Assembly (NCBI GenBank): GCA_037013685.1
Contig: CM072886.1
Coordinates: 91,810,422 to 91,874,421, forward strand
Origin: Acridotheres tristis
Taxonomy: Eukaryota; Chordata; Aves; Passeriformes; Sturnidae
Length of the DNA: 64,000 bases
Direction: 5' to 3'
Both the position numbers and the translations under genes were made by a program. The notes beneath the pieces are model-generated. The model was not told the origin of the DNA, did not search any database, and worked only from the letters and a program-made list of their open reading frames with translations. Positions 36,691 through 49,289 of this stretch are shown here, in pieces; positions within the stretch are counted from its first letter, which is position 1, and every line of letters begins with the position of its first letter.

Positions 36691-39339
36691 TGAGCTTGTG
36701 CTGCTTGCTTAAAAAGAAAGTTATATCCCTTACATAATTTAAAACATTTTACTTTAGGTCTGTCAGGGGTCAGGTACTTTGACAGAGCTTTAGGCAAAGT
36801 GAAGTATTACTGTTCAGCAATGTTGACTTCCCTTCTCTCTTTTTTTTCTTTCCTTTTTCTTTCTCTTTCTATTGCTTCTTATTTAAGTTAATTTAATATT
36901 TGCAAAATACCCTATTGCCAGCGTGATCAAGGAAAAAGCCTTTCTCTTGCACATTGCAGGACATGTTTTGGTCAGCAGAAATTTGCTTTAGACAAGATCC
37001 CTCCCTCTGGCTTGTCATATTCCCTTTCTGAGGAATGAGAGAAGGGAAAAAGGAAAAAATTAGTCAACTTGATGTGGACAGATGCCTGCTCTGGAAAGAG
37101 GACTGTGAAATACACTTTTAAATAGGCCAGTGAAGATTCAGAAAGCTGTGGTAGTTCGCAGATATTTTTCTCTCTCTCTATATATATTCTTTATATACCT
37201 GAGCACAGCAAATACTGTCTAATTCAAAATGGCTTTCCATCACCTCTAACTTATTGGGGAAAAGACCAGGTTGTATTTTGACTGAAACGTCTGTTATAGA
37301 TCTGAAGCATAAAACAGTTCACTAACAAAATCTGTAACATTTCAGTATTTCTGGTTGGATAAAAAAATCCCTACTTAAGCAGCCTCTCAGTAACTCCCTG
37401 TCTGATGGTATGATAAAGCTGAAAATACCTGCTGGAAACACTGAAAAGCCATTGTGTTTTTTAACGAAGTTTTCATTTTGGCTTAGTCATAAAAATGATG
37501 TAAGCTTTTTGTCTGTTTGTGGCTGTTTGGAAACCCAAAGTGTTTGGTTAGATCACAAATTAAAAGAAGATTAAAGGTCCTAAGTTGGTCTGAGTGTTGA
37601 GAAAAATTGCAACTTCAGGATGCTTCCAGTCAACCAAGTAAAAATAATTTTCAGTGATGTCAGGAAGAGTTTTGATCAACTAATTCTCAGTCTATAGCAA
37701 AATTAGGGTCAGGTTTGTTCAGGTAATGTTTTAAAACACTCCTCACCCATGCAGTTTCAAGTGTACTTATTACTCCATTTACTCATACCAAGTGTTTCCA
37801 GTACCCACTGATAACAAAGCTTTTCACCAACTTAACATCAATGACGTGCAAGCAACACTACTATGGTATTTGGGAAGTCATCACCTGTTTTCCAGACCTT
37901 TTGCCTCTAGGTCTAGACCTCCTAGGACAGAACAGAAGATGCAAACTGTGGTATCTGAACACAAGACTTCCAGATTTTTTTTAGTTTCATATTGTCACTT
38001 TCCTTATGGGCCATAAAATTGGATCCTTTTAAGGATGGACTGAATATTGCACCAAACATTGAATAACCGATGATGCCGTGGGGTGCCATGGTGCCATAGA
38101 ATAATGACTATCCAAGAAATCCTTGCATCCAGCCTCATGGGGAGCCCATATCCACATAGACTCCCTAAAGTCTCTTGCAGCCATCCTAAACAGGAAATTC
38201 AAATATACATTTGATTGTGGGTTTGGGCCTATGCAAAAACTGATGTGCAAATACACGTGAGCTGGTGGACAAGTCCTGCAAAATGTGAGCCACGGATGTT
38301 CTATTCCCAGCTGTTGCAGTGGTGGAAAGTCCTTGTGTCAGGTGGTAGCTGCTCCACAGTGTGGCAAATTGCAGTGCTGGCACCGAAGCTGCTGCTGTCG
38401 GTTCCAGCTCCAAACTGCTCTCCTCTTTGTGATTCATTACTGGGAGTGAATGTTTTCTGCATGTCAGGTTTTGGTTTCACAGGAAGTGTGATCTCAGCTG
38501 GATTCCTGCCAAGGACATTCTTGCCACAGAGCTTCTATCAGACTTCAGTTTTTGGTAGCATTGCAAGTAGACAGACATAAAAGGATGGAAAGGTGCTCTT
38601 CTACAGCAGTCCAAGGGCACACAAATAAACTCTGTTTTCACACTGTGTGTTGAGGCCCTCCTGCTGGATCACAGCAGAAGACCTGGGACAGGAGACCCTG
38701 ATGGGTGACAGCATTGTTTGTGCTGTGGTGAGATTCTGGCCCCACAGATCTTCACTAATTTTTCGGGGATCCTGTTTGGTTTTGCCTGTGCAGTCCCTGG
38801 CTGTGCCCTTTCCCCTCTTACTGCTCCTGCCAGCAGGCTGAAATGCCACTCAGCTCTTCCCTATTTTAATCCACCAGTGCTCACTGATGTAGAGCTAAAC
38901 AGGAGCATAAGCATAGGTATCACAACGATAAGGTGATGTGATGTTACTCTGGTCATACAATGTTTCTCCTTTATTTTATTTTTCTGTGAAGAAGATGTCA
39001 CGTGAGAAAAAAAAAAAAGGTGAAAAAAATCCCGTCTTTCTTGGTGCAGTCTGGAACCTCCCCATCCACCCTGCATGGCTCCCACCACCTATTATCTGGG
39101 GGCAAATATTCACCCACCACCAGCAGCACCAATGGTGGTATTCTACTGAAAATACCCAGGACCCAAAAGAAGATGGACCTAGGGGTACCCTGGGTGGGGA
39201 GTGAGGCAAAGCACAACCTCTCCCAGTGGTGAGGCTGGCTGGGGTGCCAGCCCGTGGGTCTGAAGCCACCACCCCGCTCCTCAGCTGCGGGCTTTTCCAA
39301 CATGATCTATAGAGCGATGCTGACAGTAGATTTTCTGGC
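36691..39339. other. Non-coding sequence; pyrimidine tract at 36834-36880
   Basis: No supported gene. A pyrimidine-rich stretch (TTTCTTTCC words) lies at 36834-36880, a TCTC/TATA simple stretch at 37170-37195, and an 8-bp unit GGTGCCAT in tandem at 38082-38097. Between 38200 and 39340 GC is somewhat higher and several overlapping frames of 80-122 codons appear on both strands. None has a recognisable domain. Confidence 0.45.
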
Positions 39340-39600
39340 AGCAATAAAGGTGGCCCGATTCAGAGAATAATTACTGTATGCAAATGAGTGTGATTTTCCT
39401 CTGCCCTTTTATGGATGACTCTGCTCTGCCATTCATCAGGGCCACAAATTTCACTTGGTAGGAGACGGATTTAAAGAGACAGCCGCCTCTAGAGCTTTGT
39501 CTCGGACTTACTAAATCCATGCTTAAGTGTCTTCATAAATAGACGTGCATATGTTATAAAGGGGATGGCAGATTCCAGCCTCTTTATCTATGTATTATTG
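39340..39600. promoter_or_regulatory. Candidate conserved non-coding element with POU octamer
   Basis: It contains GAATAATTACTG and the perfect octamer ATGCAAAT at 39378-39385, the classic POU-factor site. Further on come CCATTCATCAGGG, ACGGATTTAAAGAG, CATAAATAGACGTG and TTTATCTATG words. Several CpGs are retained (near 39346, 39467, 39484, 39502, 39542), unusual for this window. No simple repeat or coding frame explains it. The regulatory role is inference. Confidence 0.35.
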
Positions 39601-42600
39601 CTTAGAAAACTGTTGAGAAAACATCTGACTCTATGGCCATACAGTATATGAAAGCTTTCGCTGCTTTGAATAACAGTCTCTTCTCAGATCAGGGTTATAT
39701 GTGGTTTAGTATGGCCTCTAGTGTGTTTTTTCTCTCTCACTGTGTCCTTTATGATGTTTATATGGTATATGCCTCAGTGTGCAGTGGAGGAGGGAAAGAG
39801 TGCTATATTTTTTTCTGATGACGATTAGTTAATGGCTATCACGTTCACTGTAGTAATGGTGGAGGCTGCACTCACAGCAAGAAGCCTTGGCATGTTTGTG
39901 CTGTTGGGGTTCAGTCCATCTGATGGTGGGGAAAAAATGTCCTAGAGTCATGATATTCCTGTCATGGTCTTGATCTGATGATGCCATCAATATATCATGA
40001 TAAAGGGGGGAATACCCTGCCGCACAAAAAAAAGGGACCAAATCAAGATTTTTGTTTCTGAGCATGATGTGAGTCTGATGGGTTCACAGGAAAAGAAAAC
40101 TGTGATGAAGTCAATCTGTTTTTATCCCCTGATGCTGGACACAGGAACACGGTGGTGTGTTCACAGGAAATCTGCAGTACTTAATGTGTCACTGCTAAAT
40201 ATCAGTTTGTGCACTCGCTCCCAGCGCGTGCTGCGCACCCTCCTCCTCAGTGCACGGAGGAGAAGGGAAGGAGGGAGCTATAAACGAAGCAGGTCTGTCT
40301 GTCACCGGGCTGTCTTGTTACTCATGAGGCAGCAATCCACAACACTTTTCTCCCAGTGCCACTCAAAAAACAGAGGAGACAAGCTGTGGTGTTTCGGTGT
40401 TTGTCGACAGTGTGCACCACTAGAGGCCATCACACACTTCCCTAAATAAATATCAATTAATACACTTGCTTTTGGGGAATTCCAGGAGATGGGTCCTGGT
40501 CCCCTTAATCTACCCTTGCAGCACTAGTACTTCAGTTCAGGGTTCAGGTCCTGTGGCTTACAGATCTGTGCAAAATATACTTCAAGAAAGAAATTGTTTT
40601 AGGGAAGCCTTAGGTCCATATGCAGAATGCATTAGATTTTGAATATTCCTTTGAACATGACAAGTGGGTATCAAATGAAAGTAGAAAAAAGCAGGCCCAT
40701 TTGCCTTGGGCTATCAAGAAAAGTGAACAACATTTGCAGGTAAAAGGGGAAGTGAGGAAAGTTTACCTGCTTTTAATGTTTGTGGCTGGTTCACTTCCAC
40801 TTTCAGCACAGTTCCTGTCTTGCAGAGGCAGGCTGGGACTGGTGTTCTACATCCAAATCACTCCGCTCCTTGTGACAAATTGTAACCATTTGCAGCAGAC
40901 TCGGTAGCTAAGGAGTTATTTGCCTGACTAAACATTTTCTAACATTTGGAGGCACAGGTATTTTCTGATAAACAGAATTTGAATAGTCCTGGGCATTCAA
41001 ATTTTTCAGTGGAAATCCAGGAAAACCCCTGATTGTGATTTAAAACAAATAAAAAGCCAGTAAATGTCCTGAAAGGATCTTATTCCAAAACTCAAAGCAG
41101 AAGATGAGAAGTGTAAAATCTTACTACCCAAAATTAGTGTGTCTTCAGGGATACTACCAGTGCTTCCACATGGGCCTGTGATTAAACTGAACTACACATT
41201 GGAGAGCCTGATGCCCATGCTCACAGAAGGAGAAGAGCAGGGCAGAGGTAAATGTTTGGAGAGTAAAGTTAATTATTGGCAGAAAAAAAAAAAAATCAGC
41301 TTTCCTATATTATTAAGAGGTATTTATCCTATGTCTGTTGAGGTGCTGTTTTAATATAGGTTGACCTCTGACAAAGATGATAATAATTTGGCATTCTTGC
41401 ACAACATTAACAGCTAGAGTGACTCATTTGGGAGATAGATTCTGACTTACAACTTCAGAGTCGATCTGCTTTGGTCCCATTATTGTTTCTGTCTTAAGAT
41501 GAGGCTTAAAGCTTCAGCCCCAGTGGGTTTTCATGTAGCTTTGGTGTGTAGTAGGCGATTAAACCAGTTACGAAACTGTTTCCCTGATTCCCTGTTTCTC
41601 AGCCACCACTTGCAATGAGTGGACACCCTGCTTTGCTGCTGGGGAGCATTTTGCATGGAGGTCAGCCTGCTTTATGCCATCAGGCACTGGAGTCCTTTTG
41701 GACTTTTTCCTTCAGTTCTGGACAAGGCACTGAGATTTAGGGTGGCCATACCATGAAGGGCAAACTTAGTGCAATGAAATTGCATGCTGTCCAAGGTAGC
41801 CAGGGCCATGATGGCAGGAGCTAGTGGGATGCCCTGTAGGATCTGGCTGAATTCCTACCAACCACAAGGTGCTGCTGCTGCTGGGCAGTCTGTTTAATAA
41901 GTGTTTTACCATTGCTTGGTTTACACAAGTTTTACTGATGCTGGACAAACTAACTCTGGGAGGACACCAGGGGAATTTCCAGTAGTCTGAGAGAAAACTG
42001 GATCTAGCCAGTGTGGGATTAGGGAATGGAGCAAGTAACTCCAAAGACAAGGTTTAAATAAAAATATTTATTTTCCTTTAGACCCACAAGACATTTAAGA
42101 CTAAGGCCTTTTTAGACTGATGAAGCCAGTGCTGCTGGTGGCTTGTGTGAGTGGGAGTAAGGCATGAATTTCAAAACTGCTTTTCTCTGCTGCAAAATCT
42201 CCAGATCGCAGATAGAGGAAAGGGAAGGAATGGGGGAGGAAAGTTCATTAAAGGGGAATATTCACAAAAATTTCCATTGAAACTGTGGCTTCATGGGCTG
42301 CATCCCTTCCACCTGGAACTTTCTTTCTTCCTCTCCAGCCTCTCTTTCTTGTGATCTACTGTGAATACAATTGAGAGACAGCTTCTGCACCTTGGGTATT
42401 GCACCCCATGTGGTTTGAATATGAACACAGGGCAAGGTCTGGATTTATTGTTATACATTTATAGTAGTCCACACTGTAAGCTAGGCCCTGGTGAGACAAT
42501 CAGGAAAAAAGTTTTCTGCTCCAAGGATTTTGCCATCTAAAAGTGGTGACAAAAGTTGACAGAGGGTAGAGGGGGAGCAATGGAAAGTTTACATGCAGTC

Positions 42601-43757
42601 AGCTGTACTTGACAAGAACAATTTAAAGTATAGATGAGACAAGGTCCTGCAGGTGATCTCTGGGAGGTCTTGCTGGACATCCAGACTCACGTAGGTGAAG
42701 TCACAGAGGCAGCTGCAGAGCAACCTGACAAGGAATAAACAGGATGTTGGCATGGGAGTCCAGCTAACTGAACAAACCATACAGGGTTTTTTTCCTTATT
42801 CTTGAATAAAGTAACTATTTAAATTAGACATGTATATACAGAAAATTTTCATATTTAACCTGGAATTTTTTTGTGTTCAGAGGTTTCTATGAAATTTGAC
42901 CCAATAGGTTTTTTCAGCTAAATTTTCACCAGCTGAAATCCAGTTGTAACACATTCTTCTTTTGCTGAACATTTTCTTCCTCTTCTCACAAATCCCTAGC
43001 TCTCCCTTGTGTTCATGGACAAATGCCTTGCCAGGAGAGGAGCAGCTACACTACCTCAAGACAGAGACTTTTGTGTCCATTGCCCATAATGTATTAAAAT
43101 GGACAAAAGATTTCTGAAACACACTGAGACACACCACAGGAGGACAGTTAAAAGAAAATAGAGCATCTTTTCAGTCAAAACATCCTGCAGTATCTCCACA
43201 TAATGCTTCATGGCATATGACAGGAAGAAGATGACATCTCTCATCACTAGTCAATAATAAAAATCATGTCAAGAATGAATTGCCTTTGAAAAAATTACTG
43301 TACATGATTTCCATGGTCAGACATCCTGGAAAACTTCCAAAAAGGGGGAAGAAGGAGGGGAAAAAGAAAAGGGAAAAAAATGTTATTGATTTCCTCATTG
43401 GGAATGTTATATAACCTTCATATTTTATTAAAAAACTTTACTCTCACTTTGTGAAACGTCCTTTAACACATTATGTCATTTTGTAATACAAGAGCTCTCC
43501 AACTCCTTCCAGCCCCATCTCCCTGATGTGTTCTCTCAACTGTAGTTATTTTCTTTCCTTTTAAAAAAATATTTCTGATAAAATGTTCGCAAGTGTTAAA
43601 CAAAGGGGTGCACTTTAGTGTAGTATAAGTTAATGCAGGCATCAGGTAACACTCAGAACACGCTGACATATTTCAAGCAAAACATGGGAAATTCAGTTCA
43701 AAAACCTTATTTTTTGTCTTGAAATAGAGACTCATAGTCTTTGTTTTAAGAACACAA
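39601..43757. other. Non-coding sequence; longest open frame of the window lies here
   Basis: No supported gene. The plus-strand frame 39997-40449 is 150 codons, the longest in the window. It matches no family, is arginine- and serine-rich where the DNA is CpG-rich (40208-40312), and has no upstream promoter-like sequence I can point to, so I do not call it. An A13 run lies near 41282-41295. The rest is unique AT-rich DNA. Confidence 0.5.
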
Positions 43758-43760
43758 AAC

Positions 43761-43774
43761 TTTTTTTTTTTTTT
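43761..43774. repeat. T14 run
   Basis: Fourteen consecutive T on the plus strand, just left of a C-rich tract. It is simple sequence and no retroposon body is recognised. Confidence 0.9.
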
Positions 43775-43799
43775 CTTGTAATAGTGGATTCCAGCTGCA

Positions 43800-43905
43800 G
43801 GACTCCTCAACTTTTCCTTCCCCCCTTCCTCCTTCTCCGTTTCTCCTCCCCCACGCCCCCCAAACTCTCCCCCTCCTTCCCATCCGGCATCTACTCACGC
43901 ACACA
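43800..43905. repeat. C-rich pyrimidine tract with G-quadruplex motif on minus strand
   Basis: The plus strand is almost all C and T. At 43848-43881 four C-runs (5, 6, 5 and 3 residues) are separated by 3, 7 and 5 bases. The minus strand therefore meets the standard G3+N1-7 quadruplex pattern, and the plus strand could form an i-motif. The tract lies about 500 bp left of the strongest candidate regulatory element. Confidence 0.85.
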
Positions 43906-44156
43906 TACTCCCTAACTTTTTGTTTTTAGTAGCTGCTGCCCCATAAGAAATGCTATCCAACAGACCTGGTGCCTGTCACCGCTTCCCATCACATGCCTGG
44001 TAATTAAACCCTGACTGATTTATTGACTGACAGCCAACAAATCCCAACCCAGTTTTTATGATATACATGCCTCCCCAGGCTAAATTCACTCAAACAACAG
44101 CCCAGCTGAAAAGGAGGAGGAAAGGAAAAAAAAAAGAGTGATACAGAAAAAGCGCT

Positions 44157-44174
44157 ACACACACACACACACAC
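44157..44174. repeat. (AC)9 microsatellite
   Basis: Nine AC dinucleotides, followed by interrupted GCATGCATACACAC words to about 44195. A poly-purine stretch (44110-44146) precedes it. Confidence 0.95.
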
Positions 44175-44399
44175 GCATGCATACACACTCACATACCAAA
44201 AAATCTCGTATTGGTAGATGAAGGGGAGACATTTTGCAAAGAAAAAAACTCAGCACAACATCTCTTTCAAATCCAGACTTGGAAAGGGAATGGAGGGGGG
44301 GAGGAGGAAAGAAGTAGTAAACATCATTACTTCAGCTTTAAGATTCATTTGAAACGTCTCACGTACAAAAGAGCTCTGAAGGGGAAAACAAGACGTGCT

Positions 44400-45060
44400 T
44401 GCAGCTAATATTACAGTCAAGTTCCAATTTTACCTAAGGGAAAGCAGCTTTATTAAAAGTCATGACTGAAATTGCGTGACAGGTGCCAATATTCTCCACC
44501 CTGACAGATGTGTCAGTTTGCGAATGCCATTTTCTTGTCAGCGGTCCCTAGATGGAGTTGCTCCCATCACCATTTGTCTCTCTTCCAGCTAGATCACACA
44601 TGCCCGTCGCTTGCCTCCAAGCTGCGCTGCGTTGTTTGATATGTGGAATCTTCACAATGAGACTTATTAAAAGACAGTCCATTATTTTTATTTAGAGCAT
44701 TTCCAAAACAAGCAGAGCGCGCAGAGATAATTTAAAAATTGTGCGGCGGGTCATCTCCAGGCCAGAGCGGCTCAATTGTAAATGCATAAGAAAGCAGTGT
44801 CTCCCCCGAGCCCCTCCTCATCCTTCAGTTCATAATGAGCTTGATTTGAGTGACATTTAACCCTTGAATAATGGCCCTTCGAGTCAGCAGGACTCTGTAG
44901 CTGTGCTCTGCAGAGGAGGTTCAGCCTGAAGGATTAATTCTGCTCTGATTTTTCCTAAATCTCCCCCCCAGCCCCTTCTGCTCTCCTATTTTGTTACAGG
45001 TGTGCTTCACAGCATACCGCTAGATGTAAAAGACTCTTGATCGTCCGTATTTATAGACCC
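44400..45060. promoter_or_regulatory. Strong candidate conserved non-coding element (developmental enhancer type)
   Basis: This block differs sharply from its surroundings. By hand count it retains 17 CpGs in 660 bp, against one in the same length at 48001-48660. Four TGACA cores lie within about 65 bp: TGACAG at 44477-44482, the inverted pair CTGACA/TGTCAG at 44501-44516, and TGTCAG at 44536-44541. TGACAG followed by GTG or ATG fits sites of TALE homeodomain proteins (MEIS, TGIF). Later come AT-rich homeodomain words (TATTTTTATTTAG near 44690, GATAATTTAAAAATTG near 44726, TTCATAATGAGCTTGATTTG near 44829). The block has no simple repeats or mobile element and no supported coding frame. Vertebrate enhancers near developmental transcription-factor genes commonly look like this. 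The target gene is unknown, and conservation is inferred, not measured. Confidence 0.45.
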
Positions 45061-46849
45061 TTTTCCTCCTCCTGTTGGTTTCAAACACAAAGAAAAATGG
45101 TATCTCTCAATCGTGCTTGGTATGAACATGCAGGTAAAGCTGCAGCAGACTCCTCTCCAGCCTCTGATGGAAAATTATTACAGATGAAATGATTCTGTAA
45201 TGGAAATGGTAATAGGAAAGTTTCATTCTAAAGGATGTTTGTGCTAACATGAGAGGCTATAATATGTGATGGATTTGGATGCAGGAATAAGTGCGATCTC
45301 AAACTGAATTTTACTTCATCATTTCTAGAGGTGGCACTGGGGGGCTGAAGGAGGGCTAATGGACAGTGCTTGCAAGCACTGCTGGGTGAAAGGACTTGAA
45401 ATGTGAGATCATTGATGTTTCATTGTCCCTGGCTAAGTGGCAAAGCAGGCTGTTGCTTCAGCATTTCTTTCTTAGGTACATGGATGCTAATTCTTCTTAG
45501 GCTGATATAGCTCATCAGCCCTGGTGAGTATTTGTCTCTCAGGGAAGGTGCGTGGTGAAATCATAACTAACCCTTTGCAGATGATAGGGAGCTGCTTTCA
45601 GTTCTCGTGAGGAAACAGCATTTACCTCTTCATCCTTATCTTGGCACAGGACGTGGGCTGGACCCTTTTCCTGCCTGGTTGTCAGAGAAGAGTTTCTCTG
45701 TTGCTGTCACAGGCAACTCTGAGTGGGCTGCAGGCAAGACAGGGCTGCAGACTGGCTGCATGTCATTTCTGGTCCCTCTCAGCCCTGTCTCAGGTCTCTC
45801 AGCTGAGGACAGTCTGGGATGATCTTCATTCTTCAGAAAATGAGCCAACTCCAAAGTTTTGGGAGACAATAGATGGATTAAAAGGCATCATAGCAATGTT
45901 TTACAGGACATGGAAGGAAAATGGAAGGTTCACTCTCTAGCAGAGACAAAAGGAGAGAAGAAATACTGGAAAAGAAAGAATTGAATAAAATAGAGATTGT
46001 TTGTATCAATATCCACAGAAGACACTCTCATACCATGTGAGTTGAAGAAGTTTTAGAAGAATTGAAATGAAAAAGCTCTCATAATCTGCAAGCCTTTCTT
46101 AGGGAAGCATTTCCATTGCACAGTCATCTGAAAGGCCCAAACGTAGATTTTTCACTCACTAGTCTGTCACCCTTTCCCTTCAGAAATTTATTTAAGAATT
46201 ATAAAACCATGACCAAAAATTACTAATGAGTTTTCTCCTCAGTCTGGAAAAAGAAGATGAGCTGCCATGGTAATAGTTTCTTCCCTTTTCCCCACAACAA
46301 TGTCTGCAAACCTGGAGCAACAGTTCTGAGAGCAGCCACAGAAGCAATTACACCACAGTCCAAACGTTTAGCCATCAGCTCTAGGGCAGGCGAGGAACAC
46401 ACCAAACTGCTCCTGAATTACACAACATACCAGCCTTTCTCACTTCGGAGGAAGGGAGAGAGGATTGAGGAGGGAAGAGAGAAGAGAACAAGGAAAGAGG
46501 TGAACTTGCTGCTTATTTGGTTGATTTGTCTTATTTTTAGAAGCATTAATCTGCTCTTCCAGCTTCCAGGAATCCATCCTTCCTTTTAAGCTAAAGAAAG
46601 AAGTGGGCAGCTTCCATCAAAGGCTGGAGAAGACGGAATGTTTCAGCAGTGTGTTCTAACAGTCAGGAGCTCTGGACTCAGCTGACAGAAGAAAGAAGAA
46701 AACCTGGAGGTGAAAACCTTGTGCAGGGCAGGGCAGCAGACACCACATGACTGTGGGCATTGATGCAGCCTGTGCAGATAACTGTAACTGCTGTGGCAGA
46801 TCTGCTCTGGAGTCCATCTCTCAGGCAGGATCAAGGCTTGTAGGTCTTA
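45061..46849. other. Non-coding sequence, nothing firmly recognised
   Basis: Unique sequence without a supported gene. Three overlapping frames at 45607-45940, two on plus and one on minus, are shadows of a locally GC-richer stretch. The 110-codon frame at 46257-46589 has no recognisable domain. Confidence 0.5.
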
Positions 46850-47125
46850 ATAAAGTCAAATCAACACATAGCAATAAAATAATAAGTCTGGGCAGCTGAC
46901 AGATGCTAATGAGCATGCTTATTTAAACCACCAGCAAAATCCAGCTGAAAACTAAGCAGATACATAAAACTCTTGACTCAATCCTTTTTATTTGGAGAGA
47001 GATAATTAGGGCCCATAGGACATTTTCAAGGAAGATATTTGGGATGCTGTATTATGAGCCCATTTCTGAGCATGATTAACCTTACTTACTGCAAGAGAAA
47101 GTATTCCTGTTTCTAATCACAGAAT
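46850..47125. promoter_or_regulatory. Candidate conserved non-coding element
   Basis: The words GCTGACAGATGCTAATGAGC near 46895, GCTTATTTAAACC near 46918, AGAGATAATTAGGGCCC near 47000 and GATTAACC near 47073 bring TALE-type, homeodomain and palindromic cores into a short repeat-free stretch. No coding frame explains it. The evidence is textural only. Confidence 0.25.
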
Positions 47126-49289
47126 GTTTTGAGTTCCATGCATTTACAGGTTCAGATGGTATAGGCAGACAATGGAAAAAAACAAATAGGCAGAAGGGGA
47201 CGGTGTGATGAAGAACTGTGCCAAAAGCACTACAGCTGATGAGTCCAAGGAGACTTAACTACGTTCTCTGCTTTTTCAGTGGAAAGACCTAGGAGTAGAC
47301 ACACGTATGCAGATCTTTTGGGAGCTTTGGGTAGATAAACATATAATGGTTATTTTAAACATCACCTTCACTGTAAATGAGACCATTTGCTCTTGTGCCT
47401 GCTTATGCTGAGTATAAGAAAGCATTTACATTATTGACTCCAAGATCATATTCATGTCATGAAACAGTGGGGCCTTCACTGAGTACAAGTCCATCAGGGT
47501 CACTGCAGCCAGCAGAAAACAAGATTTACACACTGGCAAAAATGGAAATGATCCCTCTTCCCCTAGTCCTCCCCCCAAGTATTTGCACTTGCAAACTACT
47601 GGCCTTCAGCTGCAACATGGAAATAACTCAGATGGTAATAATTCTAAGGAAAACATTTGCTTTTTGTAAAAAAGCTTCATCACTGGGAAAGCTCTGACGT
47701 GATTTTTGCATGGCTTTCCTTTCCCCTGTGACATATTGACAGAAATTGGAAAAGAAGGTCTCCTTTCCCAGGAAAGCAGAACAGAGATCAGCTGCTAGGG
47801 CTTGGTGGCCCTGGTCTATGTGATTCATATCCTGGGGTTTTTGGTAAAGGAAAGGCAAAAAAATCCTGGGGACATAGACATATTTTGATCTTTCTTGTCC
47901 TGTGTTTCACTGTTTTTACTTCTGTACTGCTCAAAATGACTATGTCAGTAAAAATTACTGACACTTCTGCTAGCAACTGAACAACCTGCTTTGGGGTAAC
48001 CTTTATTCTTTTTTTCTTGCACCACTTTTCTTATTTCTTTGTTCTGCTATCGTGCCAGGGAAATCTAGAATGCCCTATACACTAATACCATAGGCTTTTC
48101 TTTTTCTTTTTGGCAATCACTAAGAAGAATAACACTTCATGTGGGAGACAGCTGTTCAGATATGCTTCAAGTGAAGCTAAGTTGATACATATACATTATT
48201 CTCCACTTTTTTTATTTTTTCATGTCTGCATTTTATTTCAGATTCTTGAAAAAAAAATCATTATGAAAGTGTAATACATGTAATAAAATTGTACCATTTT
48301 TGTATAAGATGTTATAAAAATATTAAAAAGGCCCTTAAGATGGCCTCTCATCAATCAAGGATTTCTCTCTCCTTCTGTCAATCTGCATTCACCTATTTAA
48401 TGTTTCCTATTCACTCATAGGAAAGCACCCCAGACTATGAATCTGAACCTCAAAAAATGTGGATGACTTCCATGGGACATCTTTCTGGACTTGAACAACC
48501 ACAGGGGTCTCCAGAATGGGAAGGATGTGAAAATGAGTGTTTCTATGCAAAGACTGGTTCATCCCTGAATATTTGTCCTTCTTTCCTATATTATCATATG
48601 CACAGCAGGGAAAGATAATAATAAAATGACACTTTAAAATGGTAGGAAGAAAGTCAGGAAAAGTAGGTCAATGAAAAATATATAAAATCGACAAAATGAA
48701 TCTGTGACTAGCTTAAGATCAAGAAAGATAAGCCCCATGTCTTTAAATGGGCAGAAAAATAAAGGAAAAAGGAATATAAATTTCTACAGTGAAAAAAGTT
48801 ACTGATTAAGACATCCAAGCCACCTTAAGTCAGTTTATTTGAACAACCTGAGAAAAACAAAAGTCAGTGTGTCTTATCTATCTAGCATAGCAGTGGTTTC
48901 TTATCACTAACTTTAAAAACTCTGTTGGCTTACACTAGGTTTGATTCAGATGAATTTGGCCCAATAAATCTTACTAACACTTATTCCTTGAAGTCATGGC
49001 CTAACATATGTCTTGAGTTCCTTTTAAGTTTAACCTTAAGTCAGAATTTCCTGTATTTCAATAGTTGCTTCTTGATAACTGCAGCATGCTTAAAACAAAT
49101 TTAGCCTTTCAGTTACAGATCTTCACTTCACAACACATTTTTACTGCATAGAAAAGCTATCTTCAATGATTTAGAAGGGGTTTTCAAACTTAAGCTCATA
49201 TTTTCCCCCTTTCACAACTGTGAACATAGCCAGTGATTCAATTTGGTTTTAAAAACAAAGAAATACGAGACTATATATATGGCAATGCA
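47126..49289. other. Non-coding sequence, nothing firmly recognised
   Basis: Unique AT-rich DNA. The 106-codon frame at 47377-47697 matches no family. CpG is almost absent in 48001-48660. No repeat beyond short A or T runs. Confidence 0.5.

Noticed and set aside
39997..40449. 150-codon plus-strand open frame, the longest in the window
   Set aside because: No recognisable domain, composition follows the local CpG-rich DNA, and a frame this long is expected by chance in 64 kb read in six frames.
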